64,000 bases of DNA from Microbacterium suwonense (GCF_030296555.1 NZ_AP027728.1:2790001-2854000), one strand, 5' to 3'. Positions 18,206 through 28,351 are shown, counted from the first letter of the stretch. The notes: generated from the letters alone by a model not told the origin. Made by a program: numbers and translations.

Positions 18206-21200
18206 CACACACCCCTGCATTCGACCTCGACCGCATCGCCGACCCGTCCTTCGTCTCCGAGAACCGCCTTCCCGCGCACTCCGATCATCGGTGGTTCGCC
18301 GACGCCGACGAGGCGCGGTCGGGCGTCAGCTCCTTCGAGCAGTCGCTCAACGGGCTCTGGAAGTTCCACTGCGCGAAGAACCAGAGTCAGGTGATCGCCG
18401 GCTTCGAGCATCCGGATGTCGACGTATCCGGCTGGGACGACATCCCGGTCCCGTCGCACCTGCAACTGCAGGGCTACGACCGTCCGCAGTACGTCAACGT
18501 GGGCTACGCCTGGGACGGGCTGGAGGACATCGAGCCGGGGCAGGTGCCGACCCGCGACAATCCGATCGGATGCTATGTGCGCACGTTCGCGCTGCAGACC
18601 CCGCTCGCGCCGGGCGAGCGGCTGAGCGTGAGCTTCGACGGCGCGGAGAGCGCGATCGCGCTGTGGGTGAACGGCCGGTACATCGGCTACGGCACGGACA
18701 GCTTCACGCCGAACGAGTTCGATCTGACGGATGCGCTGGTCGAGGGCGAGAACAGGATCGCCGCGCAGGTGTTCACCTACAGCTCCGGCTCCTGGCTCGA
18801 GGACCAGGACTTCTTCCGGTTCTCGGGCATCTTCCGCGACGTGACCCTGTATCGCCGGGCGGCGGTGCACGCCGAGGACATCAGGGTGACGACGACCGTC
18901 GCCGACGACCTGGCATCCGCCGAGGTCGTGCTGTGCGTCGCGCTGGCCGGGGCGGAGGGCGACGTCACCGCGCGGCTGGAGGGCGTGGGGGATCTCGCCG
19001 CCCGCGGCGACGGGTCGTTCGCGCTGCAGGTCGAGAATGCGCGGCTGTGGAGTCCGGAGGATCCGCACCTCTACGACCTCGTGATCGAGGTGACGGATGC
19101 CGAGGAGCGCTGCTCGAGGTCATCCCGCAGCGTATCGGTATCCGTCGCTTCGGCATCGAGAACGGGGTGCTCTCGCTCAACGGCGCCCGCGTGGTGTTCA
19201 ACGGCATCAACCGGCACGAGTTCGGACTGAATGGACGCGTCCCGTCCCGGGCGCTGACCGAATCCGACATCCGGATGCTGAAGGCGCACAACGTGAACGC
19301 CGTGCGCACGAGCCACTACCCGAACGACTCGGCGTTCTACGCGCTCGCCGACGAGTACGGTCTGCTGGTCATCGACGAGATGAACCTGGAGACGCACGCG
19401 CGCTGGACCAGGATCCTGCAGCAGGGCGCTCCACTGGACACCGCCCTCCCGGGCGACCACGCCGAATGGCTACCGGCGGTGCTCGACCGCGCCCGCAGCA
19501 TGCTCGAGCGGGACAAGAACCACCCGAGTGTGGTCATCTGGTCGTGCGGCAACGAATCCTTCGGCGGCAGCGTGCTGCGCGACGTGGCCGACTGGTTCCG
19601 CTCCGTCGACGACCGGCCGGTGCACTACGAGGGTGTGCACTGGGACCCCCGCTTTCCCGAGACCACCGACATCGCCAGCCAGATGTACACCCCGGCCGCC
19701 GGCGTGGAGGCATACCTGCGCGAACACCGCGACAAGCCTTTCATCCTCTGCGAGTACGCGCACGCGATGGGAAACTCCTTCGGCGGTGTGGGGGAGTACG
19801 TCGATCTCGCCTACCGCGATGAACTGTTCCAGGGCGGTTTCATCTGGGACTTCGCCGATCAGGCGATCCGGATGACTGACCGCTACGGGCGGGAGTTCTT
19901 CGGCTACGGCGGCGACAACGGCGAGGCGCCGCACGATCACGACTTCAGTGGCAACGGCATCTTCTTCGCCGACCACTCGCCGACGCCGAAGGCGCAGGAG
20001 ATGAAGCGGCTCTATCAGGGCTTCGTCGTGGATGTCTCGGCATCCGGTTTCACACTGACCAACCGGATGCTGTTCACCTCATCCGCCGCGTACGAGACGC
20101 GCGTCTCGATCGCCCGGGACGGGCGGCCGATCCGCAGCGACATCATCGACACCGATGTCGCCCCCGGCGAGACGGCCTCGTATCCGCTCCCTGCGCCGGT
20201 CCCGTCCGCATCCGGCGAGTACGCGATCGTCGTCTCGCTGCACCTGCGGGCGGCGACGGGCTGGGCGCCCGCCGGCCACGAGATCGCCTGGGGTGAGCAC
20301 GTGCTCGTCGTCGGGGCCCCTCCCGCGCGCGTCTCGGCGCCGACGCCCACGGTCGTGGAGGGTGTACGGGGCATCGGCGTGCACGGCTCCGGCTTCCAGG
20401 TGCTCTTCTCGCGCATCTTCAACGGCCTGGGCTCCTACCGGTTCGGCGAGACGAGCACCGGCGGACGTGAGCTGCTCAAGGGCGTCGTCACCCCGAACTT
20501 CTGGCACGCGCCCACCGCGAACGAGCGCGGCTGGGGAGGTCCGTTCGACGAGGGGCAGTGGTTGCTCGCGAGCCGTTACGGCCGTGCAAGCCGGTTCCAC
20601 GAACCGGCCGACATCTCCGTCGACGTCGAAGCCGGCGGCGTGCGCATCGGCTACCGGTACGAGTTGCCCACCACCCCCGTCACGCACTGCGATCTCAGCT
20701 ACCTGATCGACGGCACCGGCCGGGTCGAGGTGACTCAGCGGATGCATGTGCCCGAGGGCATGGCCGAGATGCCGGAGTTCTCGACCATGATCGCGATGCC
20801 CGCCGAGTACGACCGGCTGCGCTGGTACGGCGAGGGACCGGAGGAATGCTACGTCGACCGGCGGGAAGGGGCGCGGCTGGGCATCTACGATCGACGGGTC
20901 GCCGACATGCTCACCCCCTACATCCGTCCGCAGGAGGCGGGGAACCGCACGGGGGTGCGCTGGGCGGAGGTGACGGATGCCGATGGCTTCGGCCTGCGCT
21001 TCGAGGGCGAGCCGACCATGGAGTTCTCGGCGTTGAGCTGGACGCCCGCCGAGATCGAGAGCGCACTGCATCCGAACGAGCTGCCGCCTATCCACCGCAC
21101 GATCGTGCGGCCGGCGCTGATGCGCCGCGGCGTGGCCGGCGACGACTCCTGGGGTGCACGTCCGCTGGAGAAGCACCTGCTGCCCACCGGCGAGCTCGTC

Positions 21201-21242
21201 TTCCGGTTCGCGTTCTGCGGCATCCGGACTGCGGCTGACTGA
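18202..21242 (+). pseudogene. lacZ: glycoside hydrolase family 2 beta-galactosidase, one-base frameshift (probably a sequence error)
   Basis: About 1013 residues when the two frames are joined, the usual LacZ length. The N-terminal jelly-roll has SHLQLQGYDRPQYVNVGYAWDG and FRFSGIFRDV. The catalytic barrel has INRHEFG, the acid/base glutamate in WSCGNESFGG (near residue 448) and FILCEYAHAMGNSFGG. The C-terminal LacZ domain 5 contains MIAMPAEYDRLRWYGEGPEECYVDR. The frame breaks near 19104: one more base after GCCGAG gives the continuous reading DAEGALLEVIPQR. The start GTG 18202 overlaps the permease stop. Related GH2 activities such as beta-glucuronidase lack the LacZ-type C-terminal domain. 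Confidence 0.9.
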
Positions 21243-21300
21243 AGCATCCGTCAGCGGGGAGGGCGGGCGCGGCGGCTGGGCGCGGCGCGCGGGCTCGCCG

Positions 21301-22344
21301 TCAACGGGGCGGCTGTGTGGCCGGAGGCGGGGCGGTGCTGGCGCGTGTGACGAGAGCAGTCCCCACGAGCCCGGGCGGCGTGCGGCGGCGGTGCTCGATC
21401 TGGTCGATGAGCATGCCGACGGCGGCCGTTCCGACGCGGTCGAAGAATTGGTGGACGGTGGTCAGCGGGGGCTGGAAGTCGGCCGCCATCCCCATGTTGT
21501 CGAAGCCGACCACGCTCACCGACTCGGGAACGCCCCGACCGGCTTCGCGCAGCGCGCGCATAGCGCCGAGAGCCATCTCGTCGTTCGCTGCGAACACGGC
21601 GGTGACGGTCGGATCGGCGGCCAGCTGCCGCCCCGCCGCATAGCCGGATGCCGTGCTCCAGTCGCCCGGGATGACGGGCGGGACCTCGCGGCCGTGCGCG
21701 CGCAGCGTGGCGGCCCATGACGCGGCACGATCGTCGGCGGAGTACGAGTCCTCAGGGCCTCTGATATGCCATACCGTGTCGTGGCCGAGCTCGAGGAGAT
21801 GCTCGGTGGCAAGCCGTGCACCCTGCGTCTGATCGATGTCGATCGAGGGGTAGGGATGCGAGTCGCCCGCGGTCACGACGACGGTGGGCATGCCGGCGAC
21901 GCGCTCAAGATCGGATTCATGCAGCTCGTGAGCCTCGAGCACCACGAGCACGCCGTCCACGGCCTGGTCGGCGAGCCGGGCGAATGCGCCGGAGAACCCG
22001 GCCTTCGCGATGGTCCACAGCGGAGTCAGAGTCAGTGAGTAGCCCTCTTTGGCCGCCTCGTTCGCGATGGCTTCGAGCGTGCGCATGTTGCCGTAGCTGG
22101 ACAGCCCCGACATGATCACGCCCAGCGTGCGGAACCGGCCGGACTTCAGCGCGCGTGCTGCGGAGTTCGGGCGGTAGCCCAGCCGATCCATCGCGGCGAG
22201 GACCTTGTCCCTGGTGGTGGGCCGCACGATGTCCATGCCGTTCGCGACCCGGGACACGGTCTGCGCCGAGACACCGGCCTCACGCGCGACATCGATGATC
22301 GACGGTGCACGCCACACGCGCGGGTCGTCTGCTCGCTCTTCCAC
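21301..22344 (-). CDS. LacI-family transcription regulator of the beta-galactoside operon
   Basis: A 347-residue LacI protein. The helix-turn-helix is at the start (SIIDVAREAGVSAQTVSRVANG), followed by the hinge LKSGRFRTLGVIM and a periplasmic-binding-like ligand domain with a C-terminal VVGFDNMGMAADFQPPLTTV. I prefer GTG 22344, which has an AAGGAG site; the frame continues to GTG 22368. It is convergent with the beta-galactosidase operon and is its most likely regulator; TTTACGTAA at 14940 is a candidate operator. The 58-base gap between the two 3-prime ends shows no clear terminator. Confidence 0.87.
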   Translation of the reverse strand: MEERADDPRVWRAPSIIDVAREAGVSAQTVSRVANGMDIVRPTTRDKVLAAMDRLGYRPNSAARALKSGRFRTLGVIMSGLSSYGNMRTLEAIANEAAKEGYSLTLTPLWTIAKAGFSGAFARLADQAVDGVLVVLEAHELHESDLERVAGMPTVVVTAGDSHPYPSIDIDQTQGARLATEHLLELGHDTVWHIRGPEDSYSADDRAASWAATLRAHGREVPPVIPGDWSTASGYAAGRQLAADPTVTAVFAANDEMALGAMRALREAGRGVPESVSVVGFDNMGMAADFQPPLTTVHQFFDRVGTAAVGMLIDQIEHRRRTPPGLVGTALVTRASTAPPPATQPPR

Positions 22345-22414
22345 CGGTCTCCTTGCCGCCCCCACCACGATAACAATCGGGGAACCCGATGCTGTCAGGC
22401 CTCCTCCGCGGCGT

Positions 22415-22538
22415 GAGACTTCCTTTGGGGTGCGAGACTTCCTTCCCGTGGTTCGAGACTTCCTTTACGGCATGAGACTGCACGGCGTACGTGCCGTCTC
22501 GTGCGGGAAGGGAAGTCTCGTGCGGGAAGGGAAGTCTC
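22415..22538. repeat. 19-base-period inverted array, copy 2 (GAGACTTC units)
   Basis: GAGACTTC or a near copy starts at 22415, 22434, 22455 and 22474. The reverse complement starts at 22512 and 22531 (step 19). The centre is CACGGCGTACGTGCCG, itself a near-palindrome. The array fills the gap between the 5-prime end of the LacI gene and the 3-prime end of the GH1 gene, both on the minus strand, so a terminator role for the GH1 transcript is possible. Confidence 0.85.
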
Positions 22539-22559
22539 GAGGGTGGGGAGGGATGCTGA

Positions 22560-23798
22560 TCAGCGGGGACGCGTCGCGAGACGGTGGAAAGCATCCGCGA
22601 CTGGAGTCCTTGTGCGGCGAAGAGTGCCATCCGATTCCTCCTCGAGCGCCCACAGGCCCATCGTCAGCAGGTAGTTCATCGGTGACTTGTCGCCGGTCCG
22701 GTACGACCACTCGATCATGTCCGTGATGCACCACCAGGTGTAGCCCACGACATCGATGCCCTCCGCTCGCAGTTCTTCCACGGCGGCGACCGATTCCTGC
22801 ATCCATGTGATCCGCTCGGCGACCGTGCCGGTATAGCTGGTCTCAGTGAGGAAGACGGGCTTGCCGTAGCGTTCGGCGAAGGATGTCAGGACGTCCTTCA
22901 TCCCCTCTGTGCCCGCGTTGAGACGCGGACGGAGGTCGCGAGGACCTCCGGTGCGCGTGACATCGCGCTCGAAGACCTCCGTCGAATGCTGCGGGTAGTA
23001 GTTGACCCCGACCACATCGGGCTGGGCGGTGTGCGTACGCGCCCAGTCGAGATCCGCATCCGTGAAACCCTGCGACTGGAGATGGGGCAACAGGGCGTGA
23101 TCCTGATCGACGCGACCCATCACGAGGTCCTGAACGATGAACCTGCGATGGCGCAGGTGCTCGTGAGTCTTCTCGTGAGCGGCGACATCACCGGCGAATC
23201 GGAACGAGGCTTCGACGTGGACGAAGTCGGCATCCCTGTCGATGGTGGCGATCGCGTTCTGCGTCGTCACGATTCCCTGCGTGATGCCGCGAAGTACATC
23301 GACGAAACCACGATCGCCCGTGAGGTACGGGGGCCACTGCCCGAACTCGCCGCAGTACATGATGTTGAGCAGCGGCTCATTCAATGGCGTGTAATGGCGG
23401 ATGCGGCCTCGGTAGCGGTCAGCCACCGCTGCGGCATAGTCGGCGACGCGTTTCGGATAGTCGGGGTTCACGAACTGGCCATCGAGCCAGAGCGGAGTGC
23501 CGTAGTGCATCAGATCCGTCACGAGATCGAGCCCCAGCTCTTCGAAGGCATCGACGACGCGATCCAGCCAGTCCCAGTCCCATGCGCCGGGCTGGGGTTC
23601 GATCCGGTACCAGGGGATGCCCCAACGAACCATCTCGCTTCCCGCTTGCGCGCAATACTCGAGATCCTGGCGCCAGAAGCGGTAGTGCTGCATGAGCTCG
23701 TACTCGTCCAATGCGCGCTCGCCAGCTCTCGTCTGGGGGATGAAGGTGTCTTCGACTCCTACGGCGAATCGGAGGCGTCCGTCTTCGAACCAGCGCAT
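22560..23798 (-). CDS. glycoside hydrolase family 1 enzyme (beta-glycosidase)
   Basis: A 412-residue GH1 protein. The acid/base glutamate is in TPLNEPLLN (residues 138-146) and the nucleophile in FLTETSYTG (Glu319), replacing the usual TENG form. It is shorter than typical 450-residue GH1 beta-glucosidases. There is no signal peptide, so it acts in the cytoplasm. The ATG at 23798 has a GGACGAC site; the open frame upstream is not homologous. It follows the binding-protein gene on the same strand, within the ACAACGTTGT regulon that also contains an arabinofuranosidase. Substrate could be a beta-glucoside, galactoside or beta-L-arabinoside; not resolved. Confidence 0.85.
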   Translation of the reverse strand: MRWFEDGRLRFAVGVEDTFIPQTRAGERALDEYELMQHYRFWRQDLEYCAQAGSEMVRWGIPWYRIEPQPGAWDWDWLDRVVDAFEELGLDLVTDLMHYGTPLWLDGQFVNPDYPKRVADYAAAVADRYRGRIRHYTPLNEPLLNIMYCGEFGQWPPYLTGDRGFVDVLRGITQGIVTTQNAIATIDRDADFVHVEASFRFAGDVAAHEKTHEHLRHRRFIVQDLVMGRVDQDHALLPHLQSQGFTDADLDWARTHTAQPDVVGVNYYPQHSTEVFERDVTRTGGPRDLRPRLNAGTEGMKDVLTSFAERYGKPVFLTETSYTGTVAERITWMQESVAAVEELRAEGIDVVGYTWWCITDMIEWSYRTGDKSPMNYLLTMGLWALEEESDGTLRRTRTPVADAFHRLATRPR

Positions 23799-23898
23799 GT
23801 GTCGTCCTTTGGGTCGTGTCTCGGAAAGGGAGGTAGCACAGGGCCGGACCACACGCCGTATCGTACGGTGCGCAGGTCCGGCCCACGATGCTCGGGGG

Positions 23899-25155
23899 TC
23901 AGTCTGCGAGCGCGGACTCCATCTCCTTCTGAGCGGCGCCCAGCAGGGAGGCGATGTCTCCACCGGCCAGGGCCTTCTGCGTCGCTGTGTCCATGGCAGT
24001 GAGAACATCGGTTGAGGGGATCACGCCGGGCAGGAGCGCCACGCCGTTCGGCGCCTGCTCGGTCAGAGCTGAGACGACCTCGTTCTCGGCAACATCATCG
24101 GGCGTGACTTCGCTCGTCAGCGGAGGCCAACCGGATGCGAGCGACCACGTGATCATGTTCTTCTTCTGGTAGAACCACGTGAGGAAGGTCTGAACCGCCG
24201 CCTTCTCCTGTTCCGTGGCCTGCGATGTGATGCTCAGATCCACCGCGAGTGCGGAGGCCTTGACTCCAGCAGGACCCGCCGGCAGCGGAGCGATGCCGAA
24301 ATCAATATTCGAGGACTCCGAGACGGTTGCCATCCACGGGCCTGCGAGAGTCATGGCGACCTTTCCGGCGCTGAACAGTCCATCGGCATCGGCGCCGGCG
24401 AGCCCCGTCGGAGAGAAGTTCCCCTCCGCCAGTGCATCTCGCCAGTAGCTCAGGGTGGCGATATTCTCCGGTGAGTCGATGACGACCTCACCGTCAGTCG
24501 TCACGACATCGCCGCCACCGCTCTTGAACAGAGACGGCCAGACGCCGTTGCCCACTGTTCCGTGATCTTGCAGGGCGAGGCCGTACTGCTCCGGTGTGCC
24601 ATCGCCGTTCTCATCGATCGTCAATGCGTTGGCTGCGGCCACCCACTCGTCCCAGGTCGTCGGGACCTCGACGCCTGCCTCGGTGAACATTGCGGTGTTG
24701 TAGAACATCGTGAGCGGGGTGAAGCTGAGTGGTGCCGCGTAGTTCTTGCCGTCGACGATGCCGGTTGCGACAGCGCTCTCGTTCAGGACATCGGCGCCAC
24801 TGTCGGCGGCGCCATACCAATCGTCCAGGTCGTGCAGGGCGCCCTTCGAGGCCCAAACCGGCACATTCTCAGCTGGCAATGCCACGAGTTGCGGGCCGGT
24901 CTTCGAGCTCAGCGCCGGCAACGCGGTATCGAGCAATGTCGCCCAGGGCTTGGTGGAGGTGGTGATCTCGACTTCGTCCTGCGACGCATTGAACTCGTCA
25001 ACGAGGCTGTTGAGAACCTTGCCATCTGCTTCGGTGTAGCCGTGCCAGAAGTCGATCTTGATCGGTCCTTCCTGGACGGGTGTGCTGGCGGAGCAACCGG
25101 ATGCTGCGAGCGCGACGACGCCCATGACGGCTGCTGCGGTGATTGCCTTCTTCAT
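23899..25155 (-). CDS. ABC transporter sugar-binding lipoprotein (family 1)
   Basis: A 418-residue binding protein with signal peptide and lipobox LAASGCSA. IDFWHGYTEADGKVLNSLVDEFN and PLSFTPLTMFYNTAMFTEAGV are typical of oligosaccharide-binding proteins. The start ATG 25155 has a GGAGG site. It is transcribed away from its permease genes, with a shared control region at 25156-25393 holding two operator copies. With the arabinofuranosidase at 28442 in the same regulon, arabino-oligosaccharides are the likely ligand. Confidence 0.88.
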   Translation of the reverse strand: MKKAITAAAVMGVVALAASGCSASTPVQEGPIKIDFWHGYTEADGKVLNSLVDEFNASQDEVEITTSTKPWATLLDTALPALSSKTGPQLVALPAENVPVWASKGALHDLDDWYGAADSGADVLNESAVATGIVDGKNYAAPLSFTPLTMFYNTAMFTEAGVEVPTTWDEWVAAANALTIDENGDGTPEQYGLALQDHGTVGNGVWPSLFKSGGGDVVTTDGEVVIDSPENIATLSYWRDALAEGNFSPTGLAGADADGLFSAGKVAMTLAGPWMATVSESSNIDFGIAPLPAGPAGVKASALAVDLSITSQATEQEKAAVQTFLTWFYQKKNMITWSLASGWPPLTSEVTPDDVAENEVVSALTEQAPNGVALLPGVIPSTDVLTAMDTATQKALAGGDIASLLGAAQKEMESALAD

Positions 25156-25220
25156 CGGTACTGGACCTCCATGAGTCGACTCCACTGTCGGGAACGGCGA
25201 CACTCTCTCGCCTTCGGGTT

Positions 25221-25234
25221 TTACAACGTTGTAA
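25221..25234. promoter_or_regulatory. LacI-type operator TTACAACGTTGTAA, copy 1
   Basis: A perfect 14-base palindrome 66 bases before the binding-protein ATG at 25155. The same core occurs at 25343, 27223 and 28334, always in front of genes of one sugar locus. The LacI gene at 27262 is the natural cognate regulator. Confidence 0.8.
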
Positions 25235-25342
25235 GTGCGTTGTGATCACATAGTGCGGGATCGGTCACGACCTTGTCAAGTGCCAGCTTGAACGGGTGCG
25301 CATGCCGACTTGACGCCGAACGCGGTTCGGCTCTACTGTCAT

Positions 25343-25354
25343 TTACAACGTTGG
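25343..25354. promoter_or_regulatory. LacI-type operator TTACAACGTTGG, copy 2, with promoter for the permease genes
   Basis: An imperfect copy of the ACAACGTTGT site, just after a -35-like TTGACG (25310-25315) and -10-like TACTGT (25334-25339) spaced 18 bases. The site would overlap the transcription start of the permease operon that begins at 25394. Confidence 0.65.
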
Positions 25355-25393
25355 AGACGCGGTGGTCATCACCGCTTGTACGAGGAAGCGGCA

Positions 25394-26334
25394 ATGACGC
25401 TCACCAGCAATCGACGGTTCCGTCCGCCGCCTCAGATCGGAGGTCGGGGCCCGTTGCGCGGACGCGTAAAACGGCGGGTCACGATCGTCGCCTTCCTGCT
25501 GCCCGCCATGACGATCCTCGTCGCTTTCGTGTTCTGGCCGATGTTTGCCGCGTTGCGGCTGTCGTTCACCGACGCCAGCGGTTTCGGGCAGGAAGAATGG
25601 GTCGGTTTCGAGAACTATCTCAAGGTGTTCACCGAGCCCAATATCGTCCGGGCGATGGGCAACACGGTCCTGTACACGATCCTGTTCACGCCGATCGTCG
25701 TCGTCCTGGCACTCATGCTGGCACTCGCGCTGAACAGCCCCAGGCTTCCGCTTCGCGGGGTGTTCCGTACCGGCCTCTTCCTGCCGTTCATCGTCTCGCT
25801 CGCTGTGGCCGCCTTCGCGTGGCAGTACCTTCTCGACCCACAGGTCGGACTCCTCAACTACTGGCTGCAATCCTTCGGGATCCGCATCGGCGACGTTCTG
25901 CAGGATCCGATTCTCGCGATGCCCACAGTCGTGCTGATCGCAGTCTGGAAGACTTTTCCGTTCTACATGATCGTGTTCCTTGCCGGCGTGCAGGAGATAC
26001 CACAGGGTCTGTACGAAGCGGCCAAGATGGACGGCGCCGGCCCCATCACGCGGTTCATCAACATCACTGTGCCGTTACTGAGTAACACGACGGGTTTCGT
26101 GCTCGTGATCGCGACCATCGCCGCGCTGCAGGCATTCGACCAGATCTACATCCTGACCGGGGAGGCCCGTACCAGAGCACTCAGACAGTGGTGATGCAGA
26201 TCTACAAGTCCGGCTTCAAGGACCTGGAACTCGGCTTCGCCTCGGCACTGTCGTACGTGCTGCTGATCGCCACGCTGCTGCTGAGCCTGGTGCAGTTCGC
26301 CATCACTGCTCGGGGTGAGAAGGACGCCAGCTGA
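25394..26334 (+). pseudogene. sugar ABC transporter permease (MalF type), one-base frameshift (probably a sequence error)
   Basis: About 313 residues when joined. Six hydrophobic segments and the EAA loop (LYEAAKMDGAGPITRFINITVPLL) are present in the first frame. The frame breaks at the G run 26159-26162 in the very conserved ILTGGGPYQST region; with a fifth G the reading continues through VVMQIYKSGFKDLELGFASALSYVL to the stop at 26332-26334. As given, the protein would lose its last membrane segment. The ATG at 25394 has an AGGAAG site. The second permease starts three bases after the stop. Confidence 0.88.
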
Positions 26335-26336
26335 CC

Positions 26337-27179
26337 ATGAACATGCTTACCCGCCGCCTGGCCGGTCATCTCACCCGCTGGCTGTTCTTCGCCGGCATGT
26401 TCGCAATCGCCGCGTTCATCCTGTTGCCGATCATCATCATCGCGCTCACGGCATTCAAGCCGGTTGCCGAGGTCAACGCGTTTCCACCCACACTCGCTCC
26501 GAACGCATGGACGCTCGACAACTTCGCCCGCATCTTCACCGATCTGCCCTTCGCGCGCCTCATCCTGAACAGCTTCGTGTTCGCGGGAGGGGTCACCGTT
26601 TTCGCCCTCGTGTTCGACTCGCTCGCGGCGTACGTGCTGGCGCGCCTCGACTTTCGGGGTAGCAGGCTGCTGCTCATCGCGATCGTCGCCAGCCTCATGG
26701 TGCCGTTTCAAGCGACCCTGATCCCGGTCTACCAGCTGGTTGCGGATCTCGGATGGATCAACTCGTACACGGGACTCATCGCCCCTCGTGCCGCGGACGC
26801 CTTCGGCATCTTCTTCCTGCGGCAGTTCTTCCTCTCCCTGCCGCGCGATCTCGACAATGCCGCTCGCATCGACGGAGCATCCGAATTGCGGATCTTCCGA
26901 AGCGTTGTGCTGCCGAATGCCGTGCCCGCGCTTGTCACACTCGGCATCTACACCTTCGTCAACAACTGGAACGACCTTCTGTGGCCTCTCGTGTTGACGA
27001 CGGATCAGCAGATGGGCACGATCACGTCGGGACTGACCGTCCTGACGGGGCCTGACGGGATCATCCCCTACGGCGTCATGATGGCGGGATCGCTCATCGG
27101 GCTGGCACCACTCGCCATCCTGTTCCTTGTGCTCCAGAGGCGGTTCATCCAGAGCGTCGCCAGCACGGGGCTCAAGTGA
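26337..27179 (+). CDS. sugar ABC transporter permease (MalG type)
   Basis: A 280-residue permease with six membrane segments and the EAA loop LDNAARIDGASELRIFRSVVLPNAVPALV. It pairs with the permease upstream and the lipoprotein at 23899-25155. ATG 26343 is an alternative start two codons later. The system lacks its own ATPase, as is usual for actinobacterial oligosaccharide importers served by a shared ATPase. Confidence 0.9.
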   Translation: MNMLTRRLAGHLTRWLFFAGMFAIAAFILLPIIIIALTAFKPVAEVNAFPPTLAPNAWTLDNFARIFTDLPFARLILNSFVFAGGVTVFALVFDSLAAYVLARLDFRGSRLLLIAIVASLMVPFQATLIPVYQLVADLGWINSYTGLIAPRAADAFGIFFLRQFFLSLPRDLDNAARIDGASELRIFRSVVLPNAVPALVTLGIYTFVNNWNDLLWPLVLTTDQQMGTITSGLTVLTGPDGIIPYGVMMAGSLIGLAPLAILFLVLQRRFIQSVASTGLK

Positions 27180-27222
27180 GCAAGTCGTCGTCTGTGTGGC
27201 ATGCCGCAGACTGCGTATCGAA

Positions 27223-27234
27223 TGCAACGTTGTA
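27223..27234. promoter_or_regulatory. LacI-type operator TGCAACGTTGTA, copy 3
   Basis: A copy of the ACAACGTTGT site 28 bases before the LacI gene start at 27262, suggesting autoregulation. Confidence 0.7.
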
Positions 27235-27261
27235 GGCTTTCGAGGGTCAGGGAGGAGTCGT

Positions 27262-28272
27262 ATGGCCGTGACGCTGCACGATGTCGCGAGGCTCTCAGGG
27301 GTCTCGATCAAGACCGTGTCGAACGTCATCAACGACTATCCGCATATCCGGCCAACCACTCGCGAGAAGGTCGAGCGCGCGATCGCCGAGCTCGGCTACA
27401 CCCCGAACCTCACCGCAAGGAACCTGCGGTCGGGGCGTACGGGCGCGATCGCACTCGCCCTGCCGGACCTGGGCTTAGCCTACTTCGGTGAACTCGCGGC
27501 ACAGGTGATCCGCGAGGCCGAGGCTGCCGGCGTCGTCGTGCTGGTCGAGCAGACCGGCGGTGATCGCGATCGGGAGCTCGAACTGCTGCGCAGCCCCCGG
27601 CTCAAGCTCACTGACGGTCTGATCTTCAGTCCGCTGGGGATGGGCCAGGAGGACGTCGCCGCGCTGAACGTCTCATATCCGATGGTGCTCCTTGGCGAGC
27701 GCATCTTCGACGGGCCCACGGATCATGTCACCATGCGCAATGTGGAGGCCGCACGCGCCGCGACGGAATACCTCATCTCGCTCGGTCGGCGTCGCATCGC
27801 CGTCATCGGCGCGCACGACGGCGAAGTGATCGGCTCGGCCGCCCTGCGACTGCAGGGTTACCGTGAGGCGCTGGACGCCGCCGGTATTGGCTATGACGAC
27901 GATGTCGTCGGCTATGCAACGCTGTGGCACCGCGCCAACGGTGCGGATTCGATGCGCGAGATGCTCGCACGCGGCGCTGATTTCGATGCCGTGTTCGGGC
28001 TGAATGACACACTCGCACTCGGTGCGATGCGCGTGCTGCAGGAAGCCGGTCGCCGCGTGCCCGAAGACGTCGCCGTAGTCGGATTCGATGGGCTTGACGA
28101 AACCGCCTACTCCATCCCCTCGCTGACGACGGTCGATTCCGGGAGGGACTGGATCGCGGGAACCGCCGTCTCGACGCTGCTCGCACGCATAGCAGGAGAG
28201 ACGGATGCCGCACCGCGTACCCTGCTGAGCGACTTCCGCATCCTCGAGCGGGAGTCCGCTCCGGCACGCTGA
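27262..28272 (+). CDS. LacI-family regulator of the arabinoside locus
   Basis: A 336-residue LacI protein. The DNA-binding domain reads VTLHDVARLSGVSIKTVSNVINDYPHIRPTTREKV, with the hinge ARNLRSGRTGAIALALPD and a ligand domain ending SFRILERE-like SDFRILERESAP. ATG 27262 follows a clear GGGAGGAG site; the open frame upstream lies over the permease end. The gene sits between the permeases and the arabinofuranosidase, and operator copies precede it and all three transcription units of the locus. Likely inducer: arabinose or a short arabino-oligosaccharide (inference). Confidence 0.9.
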   Translation: MAVTLHDVARLSGVSIKTVSNVINDYPHIRPTTREKVERAIAELGYTPNLTARNLRSGRTGAIALALPDLGLAYFGELAAQVIREAEAAGVVVLVEQTGGDRDRELELLRSPRLKLTDGLIFSPLGMGQEDVAALNVSYPMVLLGERIFDGPTDHVTMRNVEAARAATEYLISLGRRRIAVIGAHDGEVIGSAALRLQGYREALDAAGIGYDDDVVGYATLWHRANGADSMREMLARGADFDAVFGLNDTLALGAMRVLQEAGRRVPEDVAVVGFDGLDETAYSIPSLTTVDSGRDWIAGTAVSTLLARIAGETDAAPRTLLSDFRILERESAPAR

Positions 28273-28302
28273 CCACATCCGGAACCCGAGTGGAGTTCGC
28301 GG

Positions 28303-28331
28303 TTGACAGCCCGGCGGGGTTCGTTCACAAT
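28303..28331 (+). promoter_or_regulatory. sigma-A-type promoter of the arabinofuranosidase gene
   Basis: TTGACA (28303-28308) and CACAAT (28326-28331) are separated by 17 bases. The operator at 28334-28351 begins two bases later and would cover the transcription start, the classic geometry for repression. Confidence 0.65.
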
Positions 28332-28333
28332 AA

Positions 28334-28351
28334 TTCTACAACGTTGTAGAA
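28334..28351. promoter_or_regulatory. LacI-type operator TTCTACAACGTTGTAGAA, copy 4
   Basis: A perfect 18-base palindrome, the best of the four copies. It follows the promoter of the GH51 gene directly and is the strongest evidence for the locus operator consensus. Confidence 0.88.

Noticed and set aside
26159..26162. Programmed ribosomal frameshifting as an explanation of the broken genes
   Set aside because: The breaks affect many unrelated proteins, need a missing base of the same kind, and show no slippery heptamer or downstream structure in common. Sequence error is simpler.
26202..27332. A 376-residue minus-strand open frame over the arabinoside permease and LacI start
   Set aside because: It lies opposite clear coding sequence and crosses the operator at 27223; the composition is that of an antisense shadow.
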